Position numbers and translations under genes: made by a program. DNA of 64,000 nucleotides, taken from positions 1,116,001 to 1,180,000 of the forward strand of contig JACGCN010000001.1 in NCBI GenBank assembly GCA_014905825.1, in the 5' to 3' direction. Of the stretch, positions 41,737-54,035 are shown one piece after another (the stretch's first letter is position 1; each line of letters begins with the position of its first letter). The stretch is from Lyophyllum atratum. Its lineage: Eukaryota; Basidiomycota; Agaricomycetes; Agaricales; Lyophyllaceae. The notes below the pieces were generated by a model. The model ran no database searches and had not been told where the DNA came from. It worked only from the letters and a program-made list of their open reading frames with translations.

Positions 41737-44700
41737 TCATTCTATCGTGCTCCTATCTATGGTGCTGGCATTCGATTTGGAAGAGTGGACGACCCTGCCA
41801 TTCTCACCGTCCTTGTTAGATTTGTCTGTAAATCCGAATCGGCCTTTACCCCAGAACTGCTGGCGCTTCTTGTCTCTTCTTCCTTCTCCAAACTCGTCGT
41901 TCCATTTTCGGAGTTCGGCGAGGCTTCCCAGGGACTCTGAAGATGAAGGCGTTATCTCTTTGAGTGCCTTGGCAAAGTTGTGAAGGTGAAGGACACGAGT
42001 ATGTGGTTCAGAGGAGGGTTCGGACGCGATCGGTGCGGGGGCAGGTATATGTGCTTCCGATGATGAAGGTTGCGAGGACGTGACGATGGGCTCTTCAGAG
42101 TCACCAGGGATACTGGAGGTCTGGGATGAAATCGTTGCATCACTCGGGGAGTTTGCCTCAATGATAGATGGAGGTGGAGAGGACGTTTCCGTGTCCATCG
42201 CTTCAAGGCGTGATGAAAGTGAGGAAGTGGACCAAGGGAGCCGAACATTTTCTTTGACTGCGTCCAGTGCCGCCGAGACGCACAAGTCTAGTGTAGGGTC
42301 AATTAGCTGGGAAGAAGATAAAGTACAAGTGTGGCCTACGCTTGAGATCTGATCCAGAGAAGCTTTCCGTCTTCTTGGCCAACGCAGGGACATCCAAATC
42401 ATCGCCTAGCGTTTCCTCGCGAAGCAGAATCTTGAGAATCCCTGCAGAAATATGATGAGAACACGAGTCACTATATGGCAATATTCCTAACCTTCGCGTT
42501 CCTTCTCGCCCGGGAGATCAACCAGTAATCGACGAGGCAGACGACGGAGGACAGCATCATCTAAGTCGAATGGCCGATTCGTAGCTCCAATAACAATCAC
42601 ACTATCCTCTTTCGAAGACTTCAGTCCGTCCATCTCTTGCATAAACTCAGTTATGACGCCTCGGTGAGCGAAGGCGCCGCCGCTTTCGCGCGCAGACATA
42701 CGCGCACCGAAGAGGGCGTCGATTTCGTCCAGGAAAACAACGCAAGGCGATAATCGCCGGGCTAGAGAGAATACAGCCTTGACGAGCTTCTCGCCTTCAC
42801 CAACATACTATAGGACGGCTATGAGCGCAAGACGAAAATTCGAATCATCGTGCTTACCATGTCCATAACGTCCGACGGGGATATTGTCAGCATTCGGCAG
42901 CCTGCCTCCTTCGCTAGAGCACGGACGACAAGTGTTTTTCCTGTCCCAGGTGGACCAAAAAGAAGACAACCCGTCATGCCATGCTGCTTGAGGATGCCTT
43001 GCTTGAATGCTCCTGGGTGTAGCAAGGGTAGCGAGACAATCGTCCTGACAGAGTCAATGGTATGGGGGGGAAGGTGAACTTGGTCGAAAGAAGTTGACAC
43101 TGAGGCTGGGGACAAGTCAGGCTATGCAGGCGAAGGGATAATTAACGGCAGAGATTCCCTTACCAGCGTCCACGATGCACCCAAGCAGCTTCTGCTCGTG
43201 GGGATCAAGTTCCGTCTCATTTCTGACCCTTTCAACGACTGCATCGATCTGTTCTTCTTTCTCTTCCAAGGCATTTTCGTCAGCCTGCTCCTGCTCCCAG
43301 GTCGTCCTGTGGACCGAAAATGCCTCTTTCAACCAAGATGACCGCCGATCCTTCGAGGATCGATGCGCAGCCCAGGCATCATGTACAGAAGACCAATGCA
43401 CAACAGTTGCTTCAAGTGTCGTCTTTTCAGAAGGGCCTGATATACTTGTAGAGGCTAACGTGTTCCCGATAGCTCGATCAGCGATTCGTCGAACATTGGA
43501 CCATAGTTCCACCCTGTTTCCCCAATCCTCCCACATCCGTATGCGGTTGGGTTGTGATAAGGGATCCGCGATTTTAGCTTCGGGAGTACCTTCGGCACTG
43601 GGAGGGTCCGAGTGTGTTGATGCAGCGCTCTCTTTTTCCACGACACCACCAGCTGCACCCACCCCCATGCGCAGAGTTAGCTCGTTGATCTCTCTTCGCC
43701 GGGATACCCGAGCAGCTCGTTCTTCAGAAGCGGAGCGTGCTCTTGGAATTAAAATGGAAGTTCGGAAGAAAGAGGACTGATTTTGTCCGGTACCAGAGCC
43801 TGATGACGACGCGCCATTCGTGGAAGGAAAGCTTGGTAGTCCGCTGGAGCCAATGAGAATGATTTCCGGCCGTTCCTCGTTGTCTTCGCCCTCCTCTGCT
43901 GTCGAAAGTTTAGGGAACTCGTCAAGCAACGCAGCGTCTCCACTTTCCCATTTTTTGAGTCGATCCCGAAGCCGCTTTTCCCTCAATTTTTCAGCAGCTT
44001 CGTCTTCACCCCAATCTGCTTTACCAGCCTTAGGTTCCGTCGACAAGTGAGTGGCGGAAGCATTGCGGCTCATGAGTAGGCTTACGAGGCCATTGCTGGG
44101 CGAGTTGTGGGATACTGGTGGTGTCAAGGAAGGGGTCATCCCGAAGATGATCGTCATCGGATTGCTGACTGGGGAAGATGGCCTTGAAATAGGTCCCCGC
44201 CGACGCTCTCGGATAGCTGAAAGAAGGGGTGGATACCAAGATGAAGAAGACGCAGCAAGCGTTGGAAAGTCCCGAATGTAGACCAAACGAGGGCGACTTC
44301 TGGACGGGGTAGCCGGTACCTCCGCTTTCGAAGGCATGTTGACGAGTGCATCAAAAAACACTTTGACTTTGGTTGGGGGTGAGGTTCGGCGAGCAGAAGA
44401 GGTGATGAGCGCACGGCCTTGCATTGTAGGCGGGGTCATTAAAGCTAGCGTCATCTTGGGAGGCGAGAAGAAAGGCGAGTCGGATTCATCATCATCATCC
44501 ACCGTGCAGAGTCGGGAGTTGGGATACTTGGTGGGAGCGGATGAAGGGAAATGGAGAGGGTTTCGCAGAAGAGAAAGTGAGTTAGCTGCTTCGAGTTATG
44601 TCAATTACGGCTTTACTGGGAGGTTATGAAATACTAACCTGGTCCAAAATGACCCCACTCGCCGGCAGCGAGTTGAACAGCATCCAGTACAAGGACTTCA

Positions 44701-45251
44701 GCGCCGGTTCGACGTGCCAGCTCCGCAACCGTAGCATCGATGATGTAGTCACCACCTTCTATTGGGCAATACAGAGCAAGTGTGGGTTCCGTTGGTGCGC
44801 CAAGCGGCGAGGTATATGTGGCACGGTGCTGGGTCTGCGGGTGCAGAGTTATCAATAGCTTGTTGAGTGCATCGTCAAATTTTCTTGCGGCGGAAGAGCG
44901 GAAGCATGGGAAGGATCTTGCTCTGGGTTCGGTGCCCAAAGAATGTCGAGTCCGTCGGGAAGCTGTATTGGCTCGGGCTCCTTGGAAGTGGTGACGGAGA
45001 CCCTTGTTCTGCGTAGCTTTGGCTTCTCCGACGCGTCAGCCAAAAAGTCAGGGCCGTCGTTGGGACCAGGAGGGTCTTCGGGAGGTGGATCTGAGGGAGT
45101 TGGAGTGGTGGAGAGGTGGTGTCTGGGGATGCGGCCGGGGGAATTTCTGCGAGGAATGCGAGGGGGGAGTGAGGAGGTGGAGAGGACTGCAGAGGACCTC
45201 GAGGAGAAGAGGAGGAACTTGAAGCGACGCAAGACAGCTGGAGATCGCATT
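41737..45251 (-). CDS. large AAA ATPase with mitochondrial-like leader (Msp1/ATAD1-related core)
   Basis: The start at 45251 ([20 protein letters not shown]) is Arg/Ser-rich without acidic residues, a likely mitochondrial targeting leader. A region of about 600 residues follows that contains [14 protein letters not shown] and [20 protein letters not shown] and is otherwise charged or Ser/Pro-rich. The single AAA module has Walker [20 protein letters not shown], pore loop SDVMDMYVGEGEK, Walker [17 protein letters not shown], sensor 1 [14 protein letters not shown] and an RRLPRRL arginine region. After it come a [19 protein letters not shown] helix, an acidic linker and a C-terminal helix [18 protein letters not shown]. 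The core matches the meiotic AAA clade (Msp1, ATAD1, spastin), but the long N-terminal domain does not. Substrate unknown. Confidence 0.85.
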
Positions 45252-45372
45252 CCGATTCCAAAGTCGACGTTCCTCCCAAAATCACCGCTCACGTGTTCTC
45301 TGAATTTAACGAAAAAATAGTCGCGCACTGTAATCAAACTAATGTAAAGTATCTAGCATCCCTCGTGAATTA

Positions 45373-46383
45373 CTATCGTCCCCTCGCATCTTGCTCTTGT
45401 CGGGCCATTGCCCGTTCAGCAAGGTCCACTCCCACAAGAATCTTCGACGCCTTCCACAGCTGTACCAGGTTGATCACGTTCTTCAGGAAACAGACCGGGA
45501 AGCTCGCCAGAGCCAATGCCTGCGCATACGTCAGGTCCGCCATAACAGATGGCAACCCAATGGGCACCGTCATCCACTTCATGAGGTATAGCGACACGTA
45601 GAAAAGTTCGTTCCCAGCGCATACGAAAAACAGTGTCCGCTGCAAGATAAGTTAGCCCTAGCCAACCACATCGGTCCTGTCACTCACAGAATCATTATAA
45701 TAGAGCCATAAGATGCGGCTCACTTCGCTCGTAACCAGTTTGTGGCTTCTGGATCCAGTTACGAGAGAGCTGGTTTCACCCGTCAGTGGTGTCCTTCACC
45801 CAATTTATCAGCTGCTGCGTGCGCACCTGTACATGTGCATGTAATGACTACTGAAGTCAAGAGCGATTAGGAATTGGAATACAATCGCATAGTCGGGGTA
45901 TGCTGAAGCCAGATAGCAGAGTAAGCATGAAGTCGTGCATCTGCTCTTCCTCCCGTTTTAGCATTACAGTGAATGTCAGGCTCAGGAATAGTACAGACCG
46001 GTCGGTGACCATATCCAAAACAGCTCCGAATTTCGACGTTTGGTTGAGTGCGCGCGCAGCTTGTCCGTCAACTGCATCCAGGAGACACGATACCACATAC
46101 GCAAGTGTGCAGTACTTTGGGTGGTAGCTCATGAAGTGCAAAGACAAGCCCGCAAGTATGATGCGCGCGTACCCTGCATAATGAATGAGCTGCAGTCAGC
46201 CTTGATACCATGTACGAACGCACCAATAAGATTGGGTACGAATAGAAAGACATTCTCCGAATATGTTTGAGCGGTGGCAAGATCAACGGCCATTTTTGCG
46301 TCCACCATCTCGGTAGAATGCCCTCGCCGCCGCTGCTGCAAAGGAGAATGGGTTGTTTGTGGGGAGGATGGCGGGGACGGCAT
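45373..46383 (-). CDS. pis1: phosphatidylinositol synthase
   Basis: The CDP-alcohol phosphotransferase motif is LLDAVDGQAARALNQTSKFG then VLDMVTDR. Neighbouring segments are VFLFVPNLIGYARIILAG, LHFMSYHPKY and the late helix PVCFLKNVINLVQLWKASK, as in Pis1. It makes phosphatidylinositol from CDP-DAG and inositol in the ER membrane. I choose the ATG at 46383 (MPSPPSSPQTTHSPLQQRRR); the frame is open further upstream. The end is RQEQDARGR at 45375. About 250 residues in six exons. Confidence 0.93.
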
Positions 46384-46474
46384 AGCCTGGTGAGTAAAGT
46401 AGGTGACTGTTGGTGCCTCCAAACTTTTACACACCGGAGGACGCCGTAATTTTGATGACGCTCACAAATGTGTC

Positions 46475-46649
46475 AGAATGGGCCGAGTCAAAGACTAACA
46501 CAGGTTTCAAATCCTCTTCCATAAGAAAACTAGATACTTCAGTATATACACATAAATATTAAGAATGGGCCGAGTCAAAGACTAACACAGGTTTCAAATC
46601 CTCTTCCACAAGAAAACTAGATACTTCAGTATATATACACATAAAATTA
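46475..46649. repeat. 87-bp direct tandem duplication
   Basis: Two adjacent copies (46475-46561 and about 46562-46649) both begin AGAATGGGCCGAGTCAAAGA. They differ only by a T/C change, an extra TA in the TATATA run and one base near the end. They fill most of the gap between the pis1 start and the syntaxin stop. Confidence 0.95.
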
Positions 46650-46672
46650 AACGCTAGCTATAGTAGGGATCC

Positions 46673-48009
46673 TCATTTTTTGGTCAGGGTGGCAGCAAGT
46701 GCGATCGCTATTACGATAATAACGACCATGAAAATACTGAAACAAATCCATCGCCCTTTCCGATAATGACGCGCTAAAAACTCTCATCAGTGCGCAGTCA
46801 CGCCATGGAATGGAAGCTGTGAACGCACCGGATATTATCGCCTTCCATATGTTCTCTGTACTGGATATAATGCTATTAGAACAAGTAAAGCCAAAAAGAA
46901 ATGGTTGAATACGCTTTTTCTGTATCTTGTTCGACCTCTTTCGCTGTGGTCTCAACATTGCCGATCGTCTCTTCTTGTTGTTCGATCAAAGTTCCCATCT
47001 TCATTGACAATAAGCACATTTTCTGTTCAACGCGAATCGACTGCTTACGTCGACAAATAGTTGGGCAAGCTCAGTTAGTGTTTCTTCCATCTTCTTGATC
47101 TCCTGCTGTCGCTCTTGAACCTCGCGGAAGGCCATCCGTGATTCTCCATAACGAGACGAGGACGATAACTGTTTCAAGGTGTCACCGTTCGGAGCGAGTC
47201 TCACAAGAAAAGGTGTACGCACTGCTTGAGCGAAGATTTGCTGCCCGCCACCTTCCGCTACGGCAACAACCTCTTCCGGGGTTGCATCGGGTTTGACTAG
47301 TGAAAAGGATCAGATGCCTCCAAAACAAGGAAAACATTGCGCGTGTACTCACCTATCCTGAGCTGTCTCTCGACACGTTGCCTTGCCTTGACTCGGTATT
47401 CTTGTTCAACCCGTTGATAGTTTTGTATGGCGTCCATGAATTTTGACCGAAGAAAGATCGCCTAAACATAAGGTCAGTAAGCCTGAAGACCAAGGGCATC
47501 CTGTTGACATACCCGGTTTTTACGCATTTGGGCGTCGGGACCCGATGCCGCACGCTGCAGGGCTGTAATCCTGTCCTTAATGTTGTTGCTCAAGGTTCGC
47601 GTTTCCGCTGCCAGTTGGTCTAGTTGCGCCACGTCGTGTGACTGCCCTTCGTCCATGACATTAAGAATACGTGCATGTAACGTAGCAATCTGGGCAACGT
47701 TGGAATTTATCCGCTCAATTCCTTCCTGTATAGATGAGACCTAGATGGTGAGTGTAAGAGGGGATCATGTCAGCTCTTGCGAACATTCTCGCCTCGGCGA
47801 AGAAGTCGGATGTTCCAGTATTGGTGCCTTCGCTCCCAGAAGCCAGATTATCCATTTCGTGGGCTTGGGGCGCCACGGGTTGGCGCCGTGCCTGACGAAT
47901 TGTCAAGGAATAGTTAACGGAATGCCGCCGCACATACCCTCGCAGCCGCGAGTCTATCTCTTGACATCACGGTGTTATTCTGAATCGAGACAGAAGTGAT
48001 CGCACTCAT
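46673..48009 (-). CDS. sso1: Sso-type plasma-membrane t-SNARE (syntaxin)
   Basis: The start MSAITSVSIQNNTVMSRDRL is at 48009. A three-helix N-terminal Habc region follows (SSIQEGIERINSNVAQIATL, LAAETRTLSNNIKDRITALQ, MDAIQNYQRVEQEYRVKARQ). The SNARE motif comes next (FREVQERQQEIKKMEETLTE, LFVDVS, ETIGNVETTAKEVEQDTEKA). The tail is a C-terminal anchor, WICFSIFMVVIIVIAIALAA, ending TLTKK at 46673. This is a tail-anchored Q-SNARE for exocytosis. About 330 residues; introns all keep frame. Confidence 0.92.
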
Positions 48010-48134
48010 GGTGAGATGTTAGATCTTATCTAAGAGATCTAATCGCGTCCCGAGTCATCGGACGAAAATATCCATCCAATTTTCGGAAACCCGACGTTCA
48101 GCCTATCTCGTTCACTCTCGGGTTGACACGTAAC
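48010..48134. promoter_or_regulatory. 125-bp divergent promoter of the syntaxin and asparagine synthetase genes, with nested inverted repeat
   Basis: Only 125 bp separate the two start codons. An 8-bp perfect inverted repeat, TTAGATCT (48019-48026) and AGATCTAA (48035-48042), lies 10 bp from the syntaxin start. It contains a second smaller palindrome (TTAGAT-CTT-ATCTAA). It could be a protein site or a hairpin in the syntaxin 5' leader. Confidence 0.5.
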
Positions 48135-50453
48135 ATGTGCGGAATACTAGCAGTTCACGGTCTCGAAAAGCCATCCAGCGACCGAGCCCACTTTATTGCC
48201 CTCTCCAAACGCCTCCGCCATCGTGGTCCCGATTGGTCCGGGTGCTATGTCGGTAATCAGTCCATCCTTGTCCATGAGCGACTTGCTATCGTGGGGGTTG
48301 GTGAGTCACTCAACCTGTTCTCATGTTTTGAATACGTTTAATCATTCGTCGTAGACACCGGTGCTCAACCCCTTGTAAGTGAGGATGGCCAAACGATACT
48401 GGCTGTGAACGGCGAGATATATAACCACATCGCGCTTCGCGCAAGCGTCGGGCCGGGCGTGAAGTTCAAGACTCACTCAGACTGTGAGGTTATAATACCT
48501 TTAGTATGTGTGATTTGGAGAGCACGAACCTCGTCGCTAATCTCTTGAATCAAATCAGTACAAGAAACACGACAAGGCGCTTTGCGGTCTCCTCGATGGG
48601 ATGTTCTCCTTTGTTCTTCTAGATGAATCCGTGACCCCTTCCAGGATCATCGCTGCCCGTGATCCAATTGGAATTACTACACTATACCAAGGCTGGAGCT
48701 CCAAACGTCCAGGAGCGGTCTTTTTTTCCTCTGAACTCAAAGCATTAATCGACGACTGCGATAGAATCATCTCATTCCCTCCTGGCCATGTGTATGACAG
48801 TCGCGATCAATCGACGACACGCTATTACCAGCCATCTTGGTGGGATGGTGACGAGGATGGTGGCTTTATCGCCAAAAACCCGGCAGATCTAACACTTATT
48901 CGGGAAACATTGGAGGCAGCGGTTCGCAAGCGACTGATGTCAGAAGTACCATACGGTGTTCTTCTTAGCGGTGGTCTGGACAGCAGTTTGATTGCAGCTA
49001 TCGCAGCGAGAGAAACCGAGAAGGTTGCTCAAGCTCAATACGAACTACGACAGAAAAAGCTGAAGGAAACGAGTAGTGGGCCTCCTAGCCCGACTACCGG
49101 CGGCTATGGACTTGTAACAGAACATGGTGAGATTAAAGACGCTTTTTTCTCTTCGCTTTCGTTTTTATACCTGTCATTTTAGCAACTCTTGCGGCCTGGC
49201 CGCAGCTTCATTCATTCTCGATCGGACTGGAAAACTCTCCAGATCTCATAGCAGCCAGGAAAGCGGCCCATTACCTCGGAACCGTGCACCATGAATACGT
49301 TTTCACGGTTCAAGAGGGTTTAGACGCTATACCAGAAGTGATATACCATCTGGAAACCTACGATGTTACGACGGTTCGGGCCAGCACACCGATGTATCTA
49401 CTCAGCCGTAAAATCAAGGCTATGGGTGTTAAGATGGTTCTTAGCGGTGAAGGAAGCGACGAAATTCTGGGAGGTGGGTCACGTCATATGAGGCATTGAA
49501 TGGCTGAAGATGGCGACACCTATAGGATATCTGTACTTCCATGCTGCCCCGGACGCCTTGTCCTTCCAGCAAGAAACCGTGAAGCGTGTCAAGAATCTTC
49601 ACACTGCGGATTGTCTCCGAGCCAACAAGTAGGCGGCGAACTTCGACAAATTTCACTCGCTCACACTGAACTTTAGGTCCACTATGGCCTGGGGCCTTGA
49701 GGCACGAGTGCCGTTCCTCGATAAAGCCTTCCTGGAAGTTGCCATGAACATCGATGCGAAAGAGAAGATGTTCCATAAAGGTACAACGCAGGAGGTAGAT
49801 CGAGATGGACGCCCTAAAATGGAAAAGGTGACTATCTTGTTCAGTTGTTCAACGAACTTCGGTGAACTTACTCTTCTCTAGTACATCCTCCGCAAAGCGT
49901 TCGACTGTTCCCCAGGCGGAAAGGTATTTTAAAAGTTCCGGTCACTGCTTCCTCTTCTGATTGCTTTCACGCAGCCCTATCTACCACAATCCATCCTCTG
50001 GCGACAAAAGGAACAATTTTCTGATGGTGTTGGATATTCTTGGATCGATGGGTGTGATAGCATCTTAATATCCTCCCATGAGCTTATCTGACTTTTTTTC
50101 AGAATAAAAGAGCACGCTGAAGCAGTTGTATCTGACGAGGCATTCGCAAAGAGCACAGAACGATGGTCCGAAGGAGTACCAGATACTAAAGAAGCATACT
50201 TCATCCGCGATATATTTGATGGTACGCTCACACGATATCAAACGTGCTTTCAGGAACTCATTGTCTATCAGGACTCTTCCCTTCGAAAGCGGCTGCAGAA
50301 ACTGCCGTGCGGTGAGTGTCTTCACTTGCGATAAGGTCACATCGACTTATTCTCCGATGCTATAGCTGGGTTCCCCGTGGGGACTGGGGATGCGCAGCTG
50401 ACCCAAGTGGGCGAAGCGTCAGTATTCACACCGCTGCATACACATCAGAATGA
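48135..50453 (+). CDS. asn1: asparagine synthetase (glutamine-hydrolysing)
   Basis: The protein starts [15 protein letters not shown] at 48135, with Cys2 as the class II amidotransferase nucleophile. [25 protein letters not shown] and [16 protein letters not shown] follow in the glutaminase domain. The synthetase domain has the ATP pyrophosphatase loop [49 protein letters not shown] and [17 protein letters not shown]. The end is [11 protein letters not shown] at 50453. It makes asparagine from aspartate and glutamine in the cytosol. Length about 615 residues over about ten exons, with no frame breaks. Confidence 0.96.
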
Positions 50454-50738
50454 AGTTCCAGGATGATACATTGAACCCGGGGTGTCAGATAGATGAAAGG
50501 ATAGAGGGTTGAAGATATTCATAGTAATATGCTAACCTGGACGGAATGATAGGATATAAAGGAGAGTGGTGTGGTACTAAAAACAATTGAGCACTATAAA
50601 TGTCACAGCAGAGTAATGGGAAGCATGAAGGAACGAGTGAAGTGCCGAACAGACGGGTTTACGATAATGATTTGGGTAATGATTTGGGTAATAGTGTAAC
50701 TGGGGATATATGGAAGAAGCAGGACTGAGACTACGACT

Positions 50739-53700
50739 TCAAGCATTGTTCAGAGATGGATCCTGTGCGAGCATCTGACGATATAGGCCTACCCCAGAAT
50801 CCTCTGAAGGAGCAGGCGAGCCGACAGCTTTCGCGGGTATCGCCACTCGTGTGGCTGCACTGGTTTGCGATGTATTGCGAGATCGTTTGGAGGGTGGTGG
50901 GGCGGGGGATCCTCCTCCCGCACCCCATGCGGGCCGTGTCACGGTAGACCTTGCGTAATTAGGACTATCGTCCAAGGGAGCAGCCCGTCTGGAGGTAGGA
51001 GTTACAGCCTGGGTTCTTCGGCTGCCTGGTCGAGGACTGGGCGAACTATCACTTGAAACGAGTCGGGTGCCAAACTTGGCATTCGCGGATGATTCTCGCC
51101 CGTAAGATGCAGCAGCACCGCCTCTTCTCGGGGTTACACTAACCCTCCCCTTGACAATGGGTTTTTGTACTGTAACTTTGTCAGCGCCCCAATAAGAAAA
51201 GCTCATCTTGCTCTTCCTATCGGAATCGTCTGACTCTGCACCATCCTCATCGTCCGCGGGAAGAGGAACAATTCTGGGCTGCGTGTGAGCCTGCGCGCGA
51301 GATCGAACGACACTGTTGGAGGCAGAGTCAGCAAGCCCTTGGGAATCTGGTAAACAGTAGGCAACTTACTCTTCCATCGAAACTACACCCTCTCGAGGTT
51401 GCATGACATCTCCAATTGCCCATGTTTCAATCTGTGCATGTTGTCAATATCGCTGCAATCAAAAGCCGGAATGTCTTACCTTGATAAATTTATAGAGATT
51501 TCGCGGTCTAGTCTGCACGTTTCGACGGCCCGTAGTAGCATATTTAGCCTTACCCTGCAGCTCAGGCAGAGAATTCGTCCGCGAAGTAGTCGCCGCCACC
51601 AAGGGCAAGGAAGTTGTCCCTGTCCTTTGACATTGTAGAACGACATCATTGAAGACAACGAACCACAGATCCTTCTTTCCCCCGATTCCGTTATTCCCAG
51701 AATTAAGGACATCACTAAGGCGCTTGAATGACGACTTTCCTCTGACACCTTTCGAGTTGACGACGGGCGGTGGTGAAGAAGGCTTTGGAGGGTTGCTTAA
51801 ACCAGTCGACCCAGGGGTACATTGCCTTTCTTCGACAAGAACACGCGAAGGCTTCGGCAAGGCCAATTGTTTAACCTTGTCTAAGCCTTCGATACGTGCG
51901 AAGACGTCGCGGGTCTTGTCCCGCTCCTCTTTCTGTATCTTCTCGTCCTCAATACTACGCACGATGGTCTCCACTTCCGCGACCATCTGCAGTGTGCTTT
52001 CGTATTCAAAGGTGCTGGGATCAGTGTGGAAGAGAAGGTTTTGGAAGAGGAGGGGATATTTGAGGAGACGCTGGAATGGTTTTGAAAGAGTGATAGCAAG
52101 ACCAGTCTCTCCCTTGTCGCAGGCATCTTCTTCCAGCTTCTGAAGGAGCTTGCAGACCTTCTGCCACTCGGCTGCGTCCTGCTTCTTAGGCTTCTTCGTT
52201 GACACGTTGTGCAAGGCCGCGTCGACTTGTTCCAAAGCCCGTTCTAGGTGGAGGACATATGTAGCGTAGCCTTGGAATATGTCGGACTATCAGTAAACGT
52301 AAGTGTCATGTTTCTTCGTGGGGAAAGAGTGAGATGAGCGGACTGACATTGGAGACAAAAACGTCCGCAAGCGAACGGACCAGAGGGTACTGATCATCAT
52401 ATCGCTTCTTCAAAGCTTCCGAGAGCCTCTTGTGTCCGTCGAGGACTCCAGAATCCACGACTTCTAAGCATATACGCAGATCGTCTGGCAGTTGGTGGGG
52501 TGCAAGGTAACTACCAAACATAGTGGAGGGCGATGTTTGACTCTTCTTGAATTTCCTCAACATTCCGGTCTTCTGTGGCGCTTCACCTTGACTATGTTTC
52601 CGGTCTCTTTCTGTGATGTTTGATTGCCGGCCTAGAGAATGAGTTGACGAGGACATTTGGTTCCGCGGCGGAGGTGGCAATGACATATGTGATCGTGAAG
52701 GGAAGGGGACAGCGACAGCTGTTCGACCAGACGTCCGCGTCGCCGTTCCACGGTACGGTGATCGCGGGTGATCGGCCTTGGACACAGGACTCGTCGCTCT
52801 TTTATGGTACCCTCTCCCAAGGTGGTCATCAACCTCGTCCTCGTCCGTCTCCAGAGATTCACCGTCAATATTTGGTGTCTCCTTGATACGTATGGAAGCC
52901 GTTCCTGCGCTAGGTGGTGGGCCGGAGGGGGATGGCGACATAAAGCGGGCAGCAATAGGCGGTAGGTGGTCTCCAGATTCCAAGGGGGAGTCAACACGAT
53001 AATAGTCATATTCTAAGTTTGGCGTCGATGACAACGGAGAAGAAGAGACGGCAGATGTTGAAAAAGGATGCAAGAGGGGATCAATAAACGTGTCTTTCAT
53101 CTTGACTAACTCTTGAACATATCTACGGAACAAGAGTTGTTAATTGGACTCAAGAGTTTGACAACGCCACGTCGTACCTTTCTTCACTAGAAATGATTTC
53201 AAATAATACTTCTTGTCTTGTTCGTTCACGAGATCCTAGATTGGATACAAGGTCTTCCTCTGTAACTTCGCTCCAAGAGGCCGCGGCCAGGATCCTGCTG
53301 CCACTGCTATTTGACATCTGCGAGTAGGGTGTGCCGGAACGGAGAGATGCAGCAGAGGTGCCGTCGCCCTGCTTCTGCAGATATGGAGAAGACGTGCGTG
53401 TGGAGGTGGCCTTGACACTGGTCTTATTACCCGTTGTGGCAACATCAGTCTTGGAAGACGAAGCGGCAGTCGAAAGGGATACACGAGGTTCCTTGCCATG
53501 AGTCGCCTGGAAACGTGAGACCGAGGTCTTCAGAGGGGGTGAGGTTGCGGGCTGGATTGGAGGGAGGGCATCAGACAATGTGCGATCGGCATTAACTGGG
53601 GTTGGTGGGGGTGAAATAAAGCGACTTTTTTCTGAACATCGTTCGCAGTACGCGGCTGTCAGGGTTCCGTTTGCGACCTTTCGTGAACTCCGGGCAGTCG

Positions 53701-54035
53701 CAGTCGAGTCGAGCTCCTGGTCGAGGAGAAGCAGCGCGAGTGGTGAGATCGGGCGAGATGGAGTCGATTGGTGGATGCGAAGGATACGAGTATGGCGGTG
53801 TTGGGGTAGACGAAGAGTGGGCTGGTTCGTCAATGGGCAGTAATGGTCGGTTAGTGGGTGCAATTTCAGGTAGAGGCTTGTGGGATGCGAATGACGAGGG
53901 GGTGGAGGTCGCGCGCTGTGGATCTTCTGGGGGCCATGAACGAAGTGGGGGAAATTTCTCCTTCTGAACTGGTGAATCTTTATCCTTGTCCTTTGCACCA
54001 CCACCAAGGTGGAGGCGGTGGAAAAAAGCCTTCAT
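50739..54035 (-). CDS. RhoGEF (DH-PH) with long disordered termini
   Basis: The start is MKAFFHRLHLGGGAKDKDKD at 54035. A Ser/Pro-rich N-terminus with a CDCPEFTKGRK ... YCERCSEKSRF cysteine cluster is followed by the DH domain: LFEIISSEERYVQELVKMKD, the insert-interrupted middle, ALKKRYDDQYPLVRSLADVF, LQKLEEDACDKGETGLAITL and KPFQRLLKYPLLFQNLLF. A PH-like segment follows (KKDLWFVVFNDVVLQCQRTG, RPRNLYKFIKIETW). The tail is Ser/Arg-rich, ending LAQDPSLNNA at 50741. It would activate a Rho/Cdc42 GTPase at the cortex. A frame change near 53664 within GRKRN/TLTAAYC needs one base removed; a 22-nt intron is not credible. Confidence 0.88.

Noticed and set aside
46505..46600. tRNA B-box-like words (GGTTTCAAATCC) in the 87-bp repeat
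   Set aside because: One base too long for the B box, with no A box or acceptor stem around it.
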